In this document: positions 1 through 5,087 of the stretch, in pieces
How positions within the stretch are numbered: position 1 is the stretch's first letter
Layout of the letters: each line of letters opens with the position of its first letter
Assembly: GCA_903932805.1 (NCBI GenBank)
Contig: CAIZHO010000612.1
Span: forward strand, 1-5,087
Source of the DNA: an uncultured Roseiflexaceae bacterium
Lineage (GTDB): Bacteria > Chloroflexota > Chloroflexia > Chloroflexales > Roseiflexaceae
DNA: 5,087 bases
Direction of reading: 5' to 3'
Notes under the pieces: model-generated
Told to the model about the DNA's origin: nothing
Databases searched by the model: none
What the model saw: only the letters and a program-made list of their open reading frames with translations
Program-made: the position numbers and the translations under genes

Positions 1-816
1 GATGGCGGTGTGGTGGACGATTTGTTCATCTACCACATTGCGCCCGAACGCTATCTCTTGGTCGTGAATGCATCAAACATCGCCAAAGACTGGGCCTGGA
101 TGACACAATTCATCGGGACCATGCGCGTCACCATGCGTGATGCATCGCCTGATACGGGGCTGATTGCCGTGCAAGGCCCCCATGCTGAACAGGTCCTCAG
201 TGCACTCATTGGCCGAGTGGCTGTTGATCTGGTGTTTCATGGTGTCACTACAACGCAGTGGAACGGGATTGAACTTATTGTGGCGCGGACCGGGTACACC
301 GGCGAGGACGGATTCGAACTCTTTGTGGGCAACGCGCACGCATCAACACTCTGGCGGGCGTTGTTGGCGAACGGAGCACAAGCGTGTGGGTTAGGTGCAC
401 GTGATAGCCTGCGCTTCGAACCGTGCTTGGCACTCTATGGGCACGAACTCGACGACTCGATCAACCCGTACGAAGCACGCCTGGGCTGGGCAGTCAAACT
501 CAACAAGGGCGACTTTGTCGGTAGCACTGCGCTCAATGATCTCAAATCAAACTACACCCGTCGCCTCGTGGCGTTTGAGGTCACCGGCAAAGGGATTGCC
601 CGTGGCGGCTATGCCGTACACGCTCCCGACGGCCACGCAATCGGGGTCGTCACCACTGGGATGCCCTCACCGACATTTGGCAAGCCATTGGGCATTGCAT
701 TGATCGACCGAGCATTCACCAGCGAAGGCGGTTCCATCGATATCATCGTGCGCGACAAACCCGTCAGCGCAGTCATCGTCAAATATCCGTTTTATCAGTC
801 ACGCTACAAAAAGTAG
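1..816 (+). CDS. gcvT: Glycine cleavage system T-protein (aminomethyltransferase), 5' truncated by window edge
   Basis: T-protein takes the aminomethyl group from lipoyl-H-protein to tetrahydrofolate, releasing ammonia and forming 5,10-methylene-THF in the cytoplasm. The frame is open from base 1 and the first visible residues, DGGVVDDL, match the conserved GG(V/I)DDL segment that lies about 90 residues into family members such as E. coli GcvT. The GTG at base 10 is therefore an internal codon, and the true start is upstream. Visible landmarks, numbered in the 271-residue fragment: LLVVNASN (about 19-26), ARTGYTGEDG (95-104), GLGARDSLRFE (130-140), then YGHELDD and LGWAVKL, and a C-terminal barrel domain ending in VKYPFY near the stop. 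Adding about 90 missing residues gives a normal length of about 360. Small departures from consensus (FEPC after the GARDSLR motif, TTGMPSPTFGK near the C-terminus) look like ordinary divergence. gcvH follows after 19 bp. YgfZ-like GcvT paralogues are unlikely, given the motifs and the operon. Confidence 0.97.
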   Translation, partial: DGGVVDDLFIYHIAPERYLLVVNASNIAKDWAWMTQFIGTMRVTMRDASPDTGLIAVQGPHAEQVLSALIGRVAVDLVFHGVTTTQWNGIELIVARTGYTGEDGFELFVGNAHASTLWRALLANGAQACGLGARDSLRFEPCLALYGHELDDSINPYEARLGWAVKLNKGDFVGSTALNDLKSNYTRRLVAFEVTGKGIARGGYAVHAPDGHAIGVVTTGMPSPTFGKPLGIALIDRAFTSEGGSIDIIVRDKPVSAVIVKYPFYQSRYKK

Positions 817-823
817 CCCACAA

Positions 824-829
824 AAGGAG
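824..829 (+). promoter_or_regulatory. Ribosome binding site of gcvH
   Basis: AAGGAG sits six bases before the ATG at 836, in the 19-bp gap after gcvT. It is a strong Shine-Dalgarno match with good spacing and supports this ATG as the gcvH start. Confidence 0.85.
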
Positions 830-835
830 CATCAC

Positions 836-1225
836 ATGTCGTTCAAAGCGCCTAGCACCCTGCAGTACCTGTCGTCACACGAATGGATTCTCATCACGGG
901 CGATACGGCAACGATTGGGATTACCGACTATGCCCAAGATTCCCTCGGTGATGTGGTTTATGTCGATCTGCCTGCCATTGGAACCGTCTTGGCTGCAGGT
1001 GCCGAGTTCGGTGTGGTCGAGTCGGTCAAAGCTTCTTCTGAGCTCTATTCGCCGGCTGGCGGGACCGTCATCGACGTCAATGCAGCCGTCAGTGACCGTA
1101 CCGAACTGGTCAACACGGACCCGTACGACAAAGGCTGGCTGATCAAAATGAAGCTCGATGGGACCACTGGTTCGCTCCTCGATGCCACAGCTTACACCGC
1201 GCTCGTTGATTCGATCAAGCACTAG
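836..1225 (+). CDS. gcvH: Glycine cleavage system H-protein (lipoyl carrier)
   Basis: H-protein is the mobile carrier of the complex. Its lipoylated lysine accepts the aminomethyl group from the P-protein, presents it to T-protein and is reoxidised by L-protein. The 129-residue product has the usual family length. The N-terminus carries the typical SSHEW segment (13-17), followed by GITDYAQDSLGDVVYVDLP (28-46), a hallmark of GcvH. The lipoyl attachment motif is GVVESVKASSELYSP, with the modified lysine at K65 (codon 1028-1030). The hammerhead fold is completed by the region around TDPYDKGWLIKM. The start is supported by an AAGGAG six bases upstream. The gene lies 19 bp after gcvT and 14 bp before gcvPA. 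Its TAG stop overlaps the gcvPA Shine-Dalgarno, so the two are probably translationally coupled. The intact lysine and the GCS context argue against a stand-alone lipoyl-relay GcvH-like protein. Confidence 0.98.
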   Translation: MSFKAPSTLQYLSSHEWILITGDTATIGITDYAQDSLGDVVYVDLPAIGTVLAAGAEFGVVESVKASSELYSPAGGTVIDVNAAVSDRTELVNTDPYDKGWLIKMKLDGTTGSLLDATAYTALVDSIKH

Positions 1226-1229
1226 GAGG
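1224..1229 (+). promoter_or_regulatory. Ribosome binding site of gcvPA, overlapping the gcvH stop codon
   Basis: AGGAGG (extended by a further A at 1230) overlaps the last two bases of the gcvH stop TAG (1223-1225) and precedes the gcvPA ATG by ten bases. A ribosome finishing gcvH sits directly on this site, which would favour coupled re-initiation. The spacing is slightly long, but the match is nearly perfect. Confidence 0.8.
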
Positions 1230-1239
1230 AGCAGCCTGC

Positions 1240-2577
1240 ATGTCACACTTCATCTCGATTACGGATGCAGAACGGCGCGAAATGTTGGCCTCGATTGGGG
1301 TCGACAGCGTCTCTGCGTTGTTTGCGGCTATTCCCGCCGATGTGCGGTTCCCGACGCTCGATTTGAGTCGGGCGCTGTCTGAGCCAGAGGTCCGGCGTGA
1401 ACTGGCATCTATGGCCAACAAAAACGCCGGCGCACACACGCATAGCATGTTCCTCGGCGCCGGAGCCTACAATCACTTTGTGCCGAGCGCCGTCGATCAG
1501 ATTCTGCGCCGTTCCGAATTTTATACCGCATACACCCCCTACCAACCCGAAGTCAGCCAAGGCACCCTACAGGCAATTTTCGAATATCAGAGTCTGTTGT
1601 GCGCGCTGACGGGGATGGATGTCGCCAATGCATCGCATTACGACGGTGCCACCGCGATGGCCGAAGCGGCTGTCATGGCAATTAACGTGCTCAAAAATCG
1701 GCGCAAAGTGGTCATCACCGCGAGCATCCATCCGCACTATCGTCGGGTCATCCGGACGCTGCTGATCGGCAGTGGGATCGAAGTCGTCGGTGACGAACAT
1801 CTCGCAGCGCCACTCAGCGATGTGCTCAATCATATCGACGACCAGACAGCAGCCGTGATGGTACAAAGCCCCGACTTCTTTGGCACCATCCATGATCTCA
1901 AGCCGATTGCCGCCGCAGCCCATGCAAAAGGTGCGCTGATGGTGCATCATTTTGACCCGATTGGCTTGGCGTTGTTCCAGACGCCCAACGACAATGGGGC
2001 CGACATCGCCACCGCAGAGGGCCAGCCACTCGGCATCGGATTGAACTTCGGCGGCCCGTACCTGGGTATTTTTGCCACACGCAAGCAGTTCGTCCACAAA
2101 ATCGCTGGTCGGATCGTTGGACTCACGCGCGATGTCAACGGCGCGATGGCATACGTGATGACCCTGCGCGCCCGCGAGCAAGACATCCGCCGCGAACGTG
2201 CCACCAGTAACATCTGTACCAATCAGGCACTGATGGCGCTGGCCGCTGCCGTCTATATGTCGCTGATGGGGCGCCAAGGATTACGTCAAGTAGCCAATTT
2301 GACCTACCAAAACACGCATTACACGGCCAAGCAACTCGCTGGCGTGCGCGGCTACCAGGTCATCGACAACGGGCCGTTCTTCCGTGAGTTTGTGGTCAAA
2401 TGCCCCAAGCCGGTGCATCTGATCAACGAACGCCTGGCGGAGCACGGCATCATCGGCGGCTACGACCTCGGGCAGGATTACCCGCATCTGCAACAACACA
2501 TGCTGGTGGCTGCGACCGAGATGAACACCAAAGCTGACATCGACGCATTCGTGCACGAACTCGCCGCACTCGCATAA
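1240..2577 (+). CDS. gcvPA: Glycine dehydrogenase (decarboxylating) subunit 1, P-protein alpha half
   Basis: This is the N-terminal half of the split P-protein. With GcvPB it forms the PLP enzyme that decarboxylates glycine and loads the aminomethyl group on lipoyl-H. The 445 residues match the normal subunit-1 length. Landmarks in order: FLGAGAYNHFVPSAV (71-85), YTPYQPEVSQGTLQ (98-111), GMDVANASHYDGATAMAEA (125-143), AEGQPLG (259-265), NFGGPYLG (269-276), GRIVGLTRD (290-298), LRAREQDIRRERATSNICTNQAL (309-331). The last segment is the strongly conserved loop of GcvPA. The PLP-binding lysine is not in this subunit, as expected; it is in GcvPB. The ATG is supported by the AGGAGG upstream and by a family-typical N-terminus. 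Unlike the common arrangement, gcvPB does not follow directly: a 308-codon gene starts 8 bp after this stop. No frameshift or missing motif is visible. Confidence 0.98.
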   Translation: MSHFISITDAERREMLASIGVDSVSALFAAIPADVRFPTLDLSRALSEPEVRRELASMANKNAGAHTHSMFLGAGAYNHFVPSAVDQILRRSEFYTAYTPYQPEVSQGTLQAIFEYQSLLCALTGMDVANASHYDGATAMAEAAVMAINVLKNRRKVVITASIHPHYRRVIRTLLIGSGIEVVGDEHLAAPLSDVLNHIDDQTAAVMVQSPDFFGTIHDLKPIAAAAHAKGALMVHHFDPIGLALFQTPNDNGADIATAEGQPLGIGLNFGGPYLGIFATRKQFVHKIAGRIVGLTRDVNGAMAYVMTLRAREQDIRRERATSNICTNQALMALAAAVYMSLMGRQGLRQVANLTYQNTHYTAKQLAGVRGYQVIDNGPFFREFVVKCPKPVHLINERLAEHGIIGGYDLGQDYPHLQQHMLVAATEMNTKADIDAFVHELAALA

Positions 2578-2585
2578 GGCAGACC

Positions 2586-3512
2586 ATGCAGACACCGACA
2601 CACTTGTTGCTCCGAACCTTGTTGCCTGAACACACCGTCACCCGGCTCAGTCCGGATGGGGTCCGTGCGCAGACCGCAGATGGCAGCGATGTGACGGTGT
2701 GGTGGTTTCGCACGGCCCAACAGGCGCGGACCGTCGTTACCGCACTCGAAATGCTCCACGGCAAACAAGCAATCCCCAGTCTGCGCGGTGCAGACATAGC
2801 GGGCACCATCACCCAACGCCCAGCGGTGGTCGTCGACAGCCCGATTGGTACCCCCTTGACCCAGTGCATCGACCGTATGACGACACCACAACGACATGCG
2901 CTCGGGCGCCAACTCGGTCACTTGGTCGCTGACATCCATCAGCATCCGGCGAGCCACTATGGTCCGCTCGCGGCACCGGGATTTCATAGTCACGCCGCCC
3001 TGCTCCGTGCGCGCATCGCCGAAGCAGGTAATCGTCTGGTCGCAGAAAAGATCCTGGATCGGAGCCGTTGCGACGGACTCACCGCCGTGATTGGCTCGAC
3101 CATCAACGACGACAGTGCGCATGCATGTCTGATTCATGGTGCGATAGGACCCGAGTCGATCTGGGTAGATCGGACTGGTCAACAGGTGACGATTTCTGCG
3201 TTCACACAATGGAACAGCGCCTTTGGCGGTCGACCTGCTGCAGAGCATGTGCGCCTCGCCGATGTCTGTGCAGACGATGCCTATTTTGCACTGCGCATCG
3301 GCTATGGAGAAGTCTATGACGAACGTTCACAACGGCCCATCGATCAGCACCGGGAACGCTCACTCTTGCCCGAACGACTCACCTGGATGTTCAGCCGAGC
3401 GGCGCATGCAGCAACCCAGGCACAGACAGACGAGGCACACCGGCTGTTGACCGTTCTACAGCGCTGGTGTGATGCAATCCACACATCGCCATACCCCACA
3501 GAAGAGGAATAG
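2586..3512 (+). CDS. APH/choline kinase-like fold protein with degraded active site (probable pseudokinase)
   Basis: I recognise no named gene. The 308-residue product follows the layout of the aminoglycoside phosphotransferase-like family. It has a small N-lobe (about 10-80), a hinge VVVDSPIGTPL (81-91) resembling the family's 'LMERLPGxPL', then an LGRQLGHLVADIHQH helix (106-120) like 'LGRLLARLHA'. The HGxxxPxxxxVD loop follows at 184-195, and the GGRPAAEHVRL stretch (214-224) corresponds to 'GDPAYDLARL'. The catalytic residues are not those of a kinase. HGDLHPGN is HGAIGPES here, so the catalytic Asp is A186 and the metal-binding Asn is S191. The DFG-like Asp is A205 (ISAFTQW). I see no convincing beta-3 lysine; VTVWWF (36-41) occupies that area. 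The frame is intact, so this looks like a maintained pseudokinase and not a decayed gene. No signal peptide or membrane segment is visible, so it is probably cytoplasmic. It lies 8 bp after gcvPA and 2 bp before gcvPB, with only a weak AAGG (2576-2579) before its ATG, suggesting coupled translation. Fold call fairly confident; role unknown. Confidence 0.8.
   Translation: MQTPTHLLLRTLLPEHTVTRLSPDGVRAQTADGSDVTVWWFRTAQQARTVVTALEMLHGKQAIPSLRGADIAGTITQRPAVVVDSPIGTPLTQCIDRMTTPQRHALGRQLGHLVADIHQHPASHYGPLAAPGFHSHAALLRARIAEAGNRLVAEKILDRSRCDGLTAVIGSTINDDSAHACLIHGAIGPESIWVDRTGQQVTISAFTQWNSAFGGRPAAEHVRLADVCADDAYFALRIGYGEVYDERSQRPIDQHRERSLLPERLTWMFSRAAHAATQAQTDEAHRLLTVLQRWCDAIHTSPYPTEEE
3503..3508 (+). 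promoter_or_regulatory. Ribosome binding site of gcvPB, inside the 3' end of the preceding gene
   Basis: AGAGGA lies six bases before the gcvPB ATG at 3515. It is made from the Glu-Glu-Glu codons that end the upstream APH-like protein. The upstream stop (3510-3512) falls between this site and the ATG, so ribosomes ending the upstream gene would be placed at the gcvPB start. Confidence 0.8.
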
Positions 3513-3514
3513 AC

Positions 3515-5002
3515 ATGAGTACCTTCGAACCACCCATATTTGAACTGGCAGCTCCGGGACGTATTGGCGTCAGCCTGCCTGCCTGCGATGTACCGACCAC
3601 GGCGCTCCCCGCCCATTTGCTCCGCAGTGATGAACTCAACGAATTGCCCGAGTTGAGCGAGACGGAAGTCATTCGCCACTTCACGCGTATCTCGCAGCGC
3701 AACATGTGTATCGACACGACCATGTACCCACTTGGATCGTGCACCATGAAGTACAATCCCAAAATTAATGAAGAAGCGGCGCGTATCCCTGGCCTCGCAG
3801 CAGTGCACCCGTTACAGTCGGCAGCGCTTTCACAAGGTGCGTTACGGTTGATGTACGAGCTTCAGCATGATCTCGGCGAGATTTCGGGATTCTCGGATGT
3901 CTCGCTCCAACCGGCTGCAGGTGCACAAGGCGAACTCACGGGTATTCTCGTGTTCAAGGCGTATCATGCCGACCGTGGCGATCACGCCCGCACCGAAATA
4001 TTGGTTCCGGACGCAGCCCACGGCACGAACCCCGCCACGGCGGCTATGGTGGGCTACAAAGTCGTCGAGGTCAAATCCGACGACCGCGGGAATGTGGACA
4101 TGGATGACCTCAAATCCAAGTTGTCGGAACGCACTGCCGGCATGATGCTGACCAATCCCAACACCGTCGGCCTATTCGAAGAGCAAATCCGCGAAATCTG
4201 TGCGCTGGTGCATGCAGCCGGCGGCCTGATGTATGGCGACGGTGCGAATTTCAATGCCATTTTGGGGATCGTCAAACCCGGCGCGGTGGGCTTTGACTTT
4301 ATGCACTACAACCTGCACAAGACGTTCACCACGCCACACGGTGGTGGCGGTCCGGGGTCCGGCGCTGTCGGGTGCACCGCTGCGTTGGCACCGTTTTTGC
4401 CAGGGCCATTGGTCGGCAAAACCGGTTCGACCTACGCGTGGGTCACCCCAGCCAAGAGCATCGGGCAGGTCAAAGCGTTCTGGGGCAACTTCGGCATGCT
4501 CATTCGGGCGTGGACGTACATCCGCATGATGGGTGCTGCAGGGTTGCGGCTTGTCTCAGAGACTGCCGTGCTCAATGCAAATTACATCCAATCCAAACTG
4601 AGTGATTTGTACCCGGTGGCCGTCGACCGCTTCTGCATGCACGAAACCGTGCTCAAAGGACAAATCGTCGGCGCACCAGGCGTGCACACCCTGGATATCG
4701 CCAAGCGACTAATTGACTACGGGATCCACCCACCGACGGTGTACTTCCCCCTCATCGTGCCCGAGGCATTGATGATCGAACCGACCGAAACCGAAAGCAA
4801 GCACAATATGGACCACTTCATCACCATCATGCGTACCATCGCTGCCGAAGCGGTCGCCAACGAAGACACCCTGCATCAGGCTCCGACCCGTGCGGTGGTG
4901 CGTCGTGTCGATGAAGTCCGGGCTGCCCGCAATCCCATTTTGCGCTATAGCAAACCGGTGTTTGAGGCATACTACGCAGAACCGGGGCATCATACGGTGT
5001 AG
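3515..5002 (+). CDS. gcvPB: Glycine dehydrogenase (decarboxylating) subunit 2, P-protein beta half with PLP lysine
   Basis: This C-terminal half of the split P-protein pairs with GcvPA and holds the PLP cofactor for glycine decarboxylation. The 495 residues are typical for subunit 2. Landmarks in order: the N-terminal IFELAAPGRIGVSLP (8-22), MYPLGSCTMKYNPKINE (70-86), LQPAAGAQGELTGIL (131-145), VPDAAHGTNPATAAM (164-178), LTNPNTVGLFE (212-222), GDGANFNAI (241-249), and HYNLHKTFTTPHGGGGPG, where K269 (codon 4319-4321) is the lysine expected to form the Schiff base with PLP. The residue before DGAN is Gly241 where Tyr is common; the rest of the motif is intact. The start is fixed by the AGAGGA six bases upstream and by the family-like N-terminus. 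The gene begins 2 bp after the stop of the APH-like gene. Its own TAG is followed after three bases by a heptanucleotide repeat array, with no intrinsic terminator hairpin visible before the window ends. Confidence 0.98.
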   Translation: MSTFEPPIFELAAPGRIGVSLPACDVPTTALPAHLLRSDELNELPELSETEVIRHFTRISQRNMCIDTTMYPLGSCTMKYNPKINEEAARIPGLAAVHPLQSAALSQGALRLMYELQHDLGEISGFSDVSLQPAAGAQGELTGILVFKAYHADRGDHARTEILVPDAAHGTNPATAAMVGYKVVEVKSDDRGNVDMDDLKSKLSERTAGMMLTNPNTVGLFEEQIREICALVHAAGGLMYGDGANFNAILGIVKPGAVGFDFMHYNLHKTFTTPHGGGGPGSGAVGCTAALAPFLPGPLVGKTGSTYAWVTPAKSIGQVKAFWGNFGMLIRAWTYIRMMGAAGLRLVSETAVLNANYIQSKLSDLYPVAVDRFCMHETVLKGQIVGAPGVHTLDIAKRLIDYGIHPPTVYFPLIVPEALMIEPTETESKHNMDHFITIMRTIAAEAVANEDTLHQAPTRAVVRRVDEVRAARNPILRYSKPVFEAYYAEPGHHTV

Positions 5003-5005
5003 GGG

Positions 5006-5047
5006 AGTTATCAGTTATCAGTTATCAGTTATCAGTTATCAGTTATC
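5006..5047. repeat. Heptanucleotide tandem array, six perfect copies of AGTTATC
   Basis: Six uninterrupted, identical 7-bp units run from 5006, three bases after the gcvPB stop. Because 7 is not a multiple of 3, each plus-strand frame reads the same cycle (SYQLSVI), and none contains a stop within the array. The unit is not self-complementary, so no hairpin is expected. There are no spacers, so this is not a CRISPR. Short heptanucleotide tandem repeats (STRR-like) are known from filamentous cyanobacteria; placing this array in that loose class is inference. Confidence 0.97.
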
Positions 5048-5087
5048 AGTGAGTAGTGAGTAGTGAGTAGTGAGTAGTGAGTAGTGA
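5048..5087. repeat. Second heptanucleotide tandem array, AGTGAGT units, running off the window edge
   Basis: Five perfect copies of AGTGAGT occupy 5048-5082, followed by AGTGA at the window end, so the array probably continues. It abuts the AGTTATC array with no gap and in the same 7-bp register; the two units share the leading AGT. The plus strand contains no C in these 40 bases, and stop codons (TAG, TGA) recur. No inverted repeat or spacer is visible. Confidence 0.95.

Larger units (their letters stand above)
1..5002 (+). other. Glycine cleavage operon gcvT-gcvH-gcvPA-(APH-like)-gcvPB
   Basis: Five co-directional genes are separated by 19, 14, 8 and 2 bp, with no room for internal promoters or terminators in the gaps. 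The four gcv products together supply T, H and both P-protein subunits; only L-protein (dihydrolipoamide dehydrogenase) is missing, and it is commonly shared with other complexes and encoded elsewhere. The promoter and any leader, including a glycine riboswitch if there is one, would lie upstream of gcvT outside the window. Confidence 0.9.

Noticed and set aside
10..816. gcvT starting at the GTG at base 10
   Set aside because: The frame is open to base 1, and DGGVVDDL is an internal conserved T-protein segment, so the gene is cut by the window edge and this GTG is an ordinary Val codon.
1567..2277. Minus-strand open frame of 236 codons opposite gcvPA
   Set aside because: It lies wholly antisense to a clearly coding gcvPA; the translation is rich in His, Cys, Met and Arg with no recognisable motif, as expected of a shadow frame in GC-rich coding DNA.
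2478..3248. Minus-strand open frame of 256 codons opposite the end of gcvPA and the APH-like gene
   Set aside because: I considered it as the real gene instead of the plus-strand one. The plus frame has family-like motifs, exact operon spacing and the gcvPB SD at its end; the minus frame has none of these and also runs into gcvPA.
2586..3512. Active aminoglycoside or small-molecule kinase (resistance gene)
   Set aside because: Asp and Asn of the HGD....N motif and the DFG-like Asp are replaced by Ala, Ser and Ala, so a working phosphotransferase is unlikely; the operon context does not suggest resistance either.
3344..3808. Minus-strand open frame of 154 codons across the APH-like gene/gcvPB junction
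   Set aside because: It is antisense to the conserved gcvPB N-terminus and shows no domain pattern or convincing ribosome binding site.
5006..5087. CRISPR array or transcription terminator
   Set aside because: Units are 7 bp with no spacers, so not CRISPR. Neither heptad is self-complementary and no stem followed by a T-run is present, so no intrinsic terminator can be supported.

Overview
The window is almost entirely one plus-strand operon for the glycine cleavage system (GCS). It begins inside gcvT (T-protein, aminomethyltransferase), continues with complete gcvH (lipoyl carrier) and gcvPA (P-protein subunit 1), then an unnamed 308-codon gene, then gcvPB (P-protein subunit 2, carrying the PLP lysine). 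It ends in two abutting 7-bp tandem repeat arrays that start three bases after the gcvPB stop. The gaps between genes shrink along the operon (19, 14, 8 and 2 bp), which fits one co-transcribed, translationally coupled message. The promoter and the gcvT start lie upstream of the window, and the lpd gene (L-protein) is not present.

The GCS genes are conventional. PA/PB decarboxylates glycine and loads the aminomethyl group on the lipoyl arm of H. T moves it to tetrahydrofolate, releasing ammonia and giving 5,10-methylene-THF. The separate gcvPA and gcvPB genes argue against proteobacteria and cyanobacteria, which usually have a single fused GcvP, and fit Firmicutes, Thermus, Thermotogae, Chloroflexota or archaea.

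The unusual part is the gene between the two halves of the P-protein (2586-3512). Its protein has the layout of the aminoglycoside phosphotransferase/choline kinase-like (APH) fold. The catalytic positions are substituted: HGD....N reads HGA....S, and the metal-binding Asp of the DFG-like motif reads Ala. I read it as a pseudokinase embedded in a glycine cleavage operon. The Shine-Dalgarno sequence of gcvPB lies inside its last codons.

Host: the moderately GC-rich coding sequence, split P-protein and heptanucleotide tandem repeats together make a Chloroflexota bacterium (Chloroflexales-like) my best guess, but this is inference and not proven by the window.
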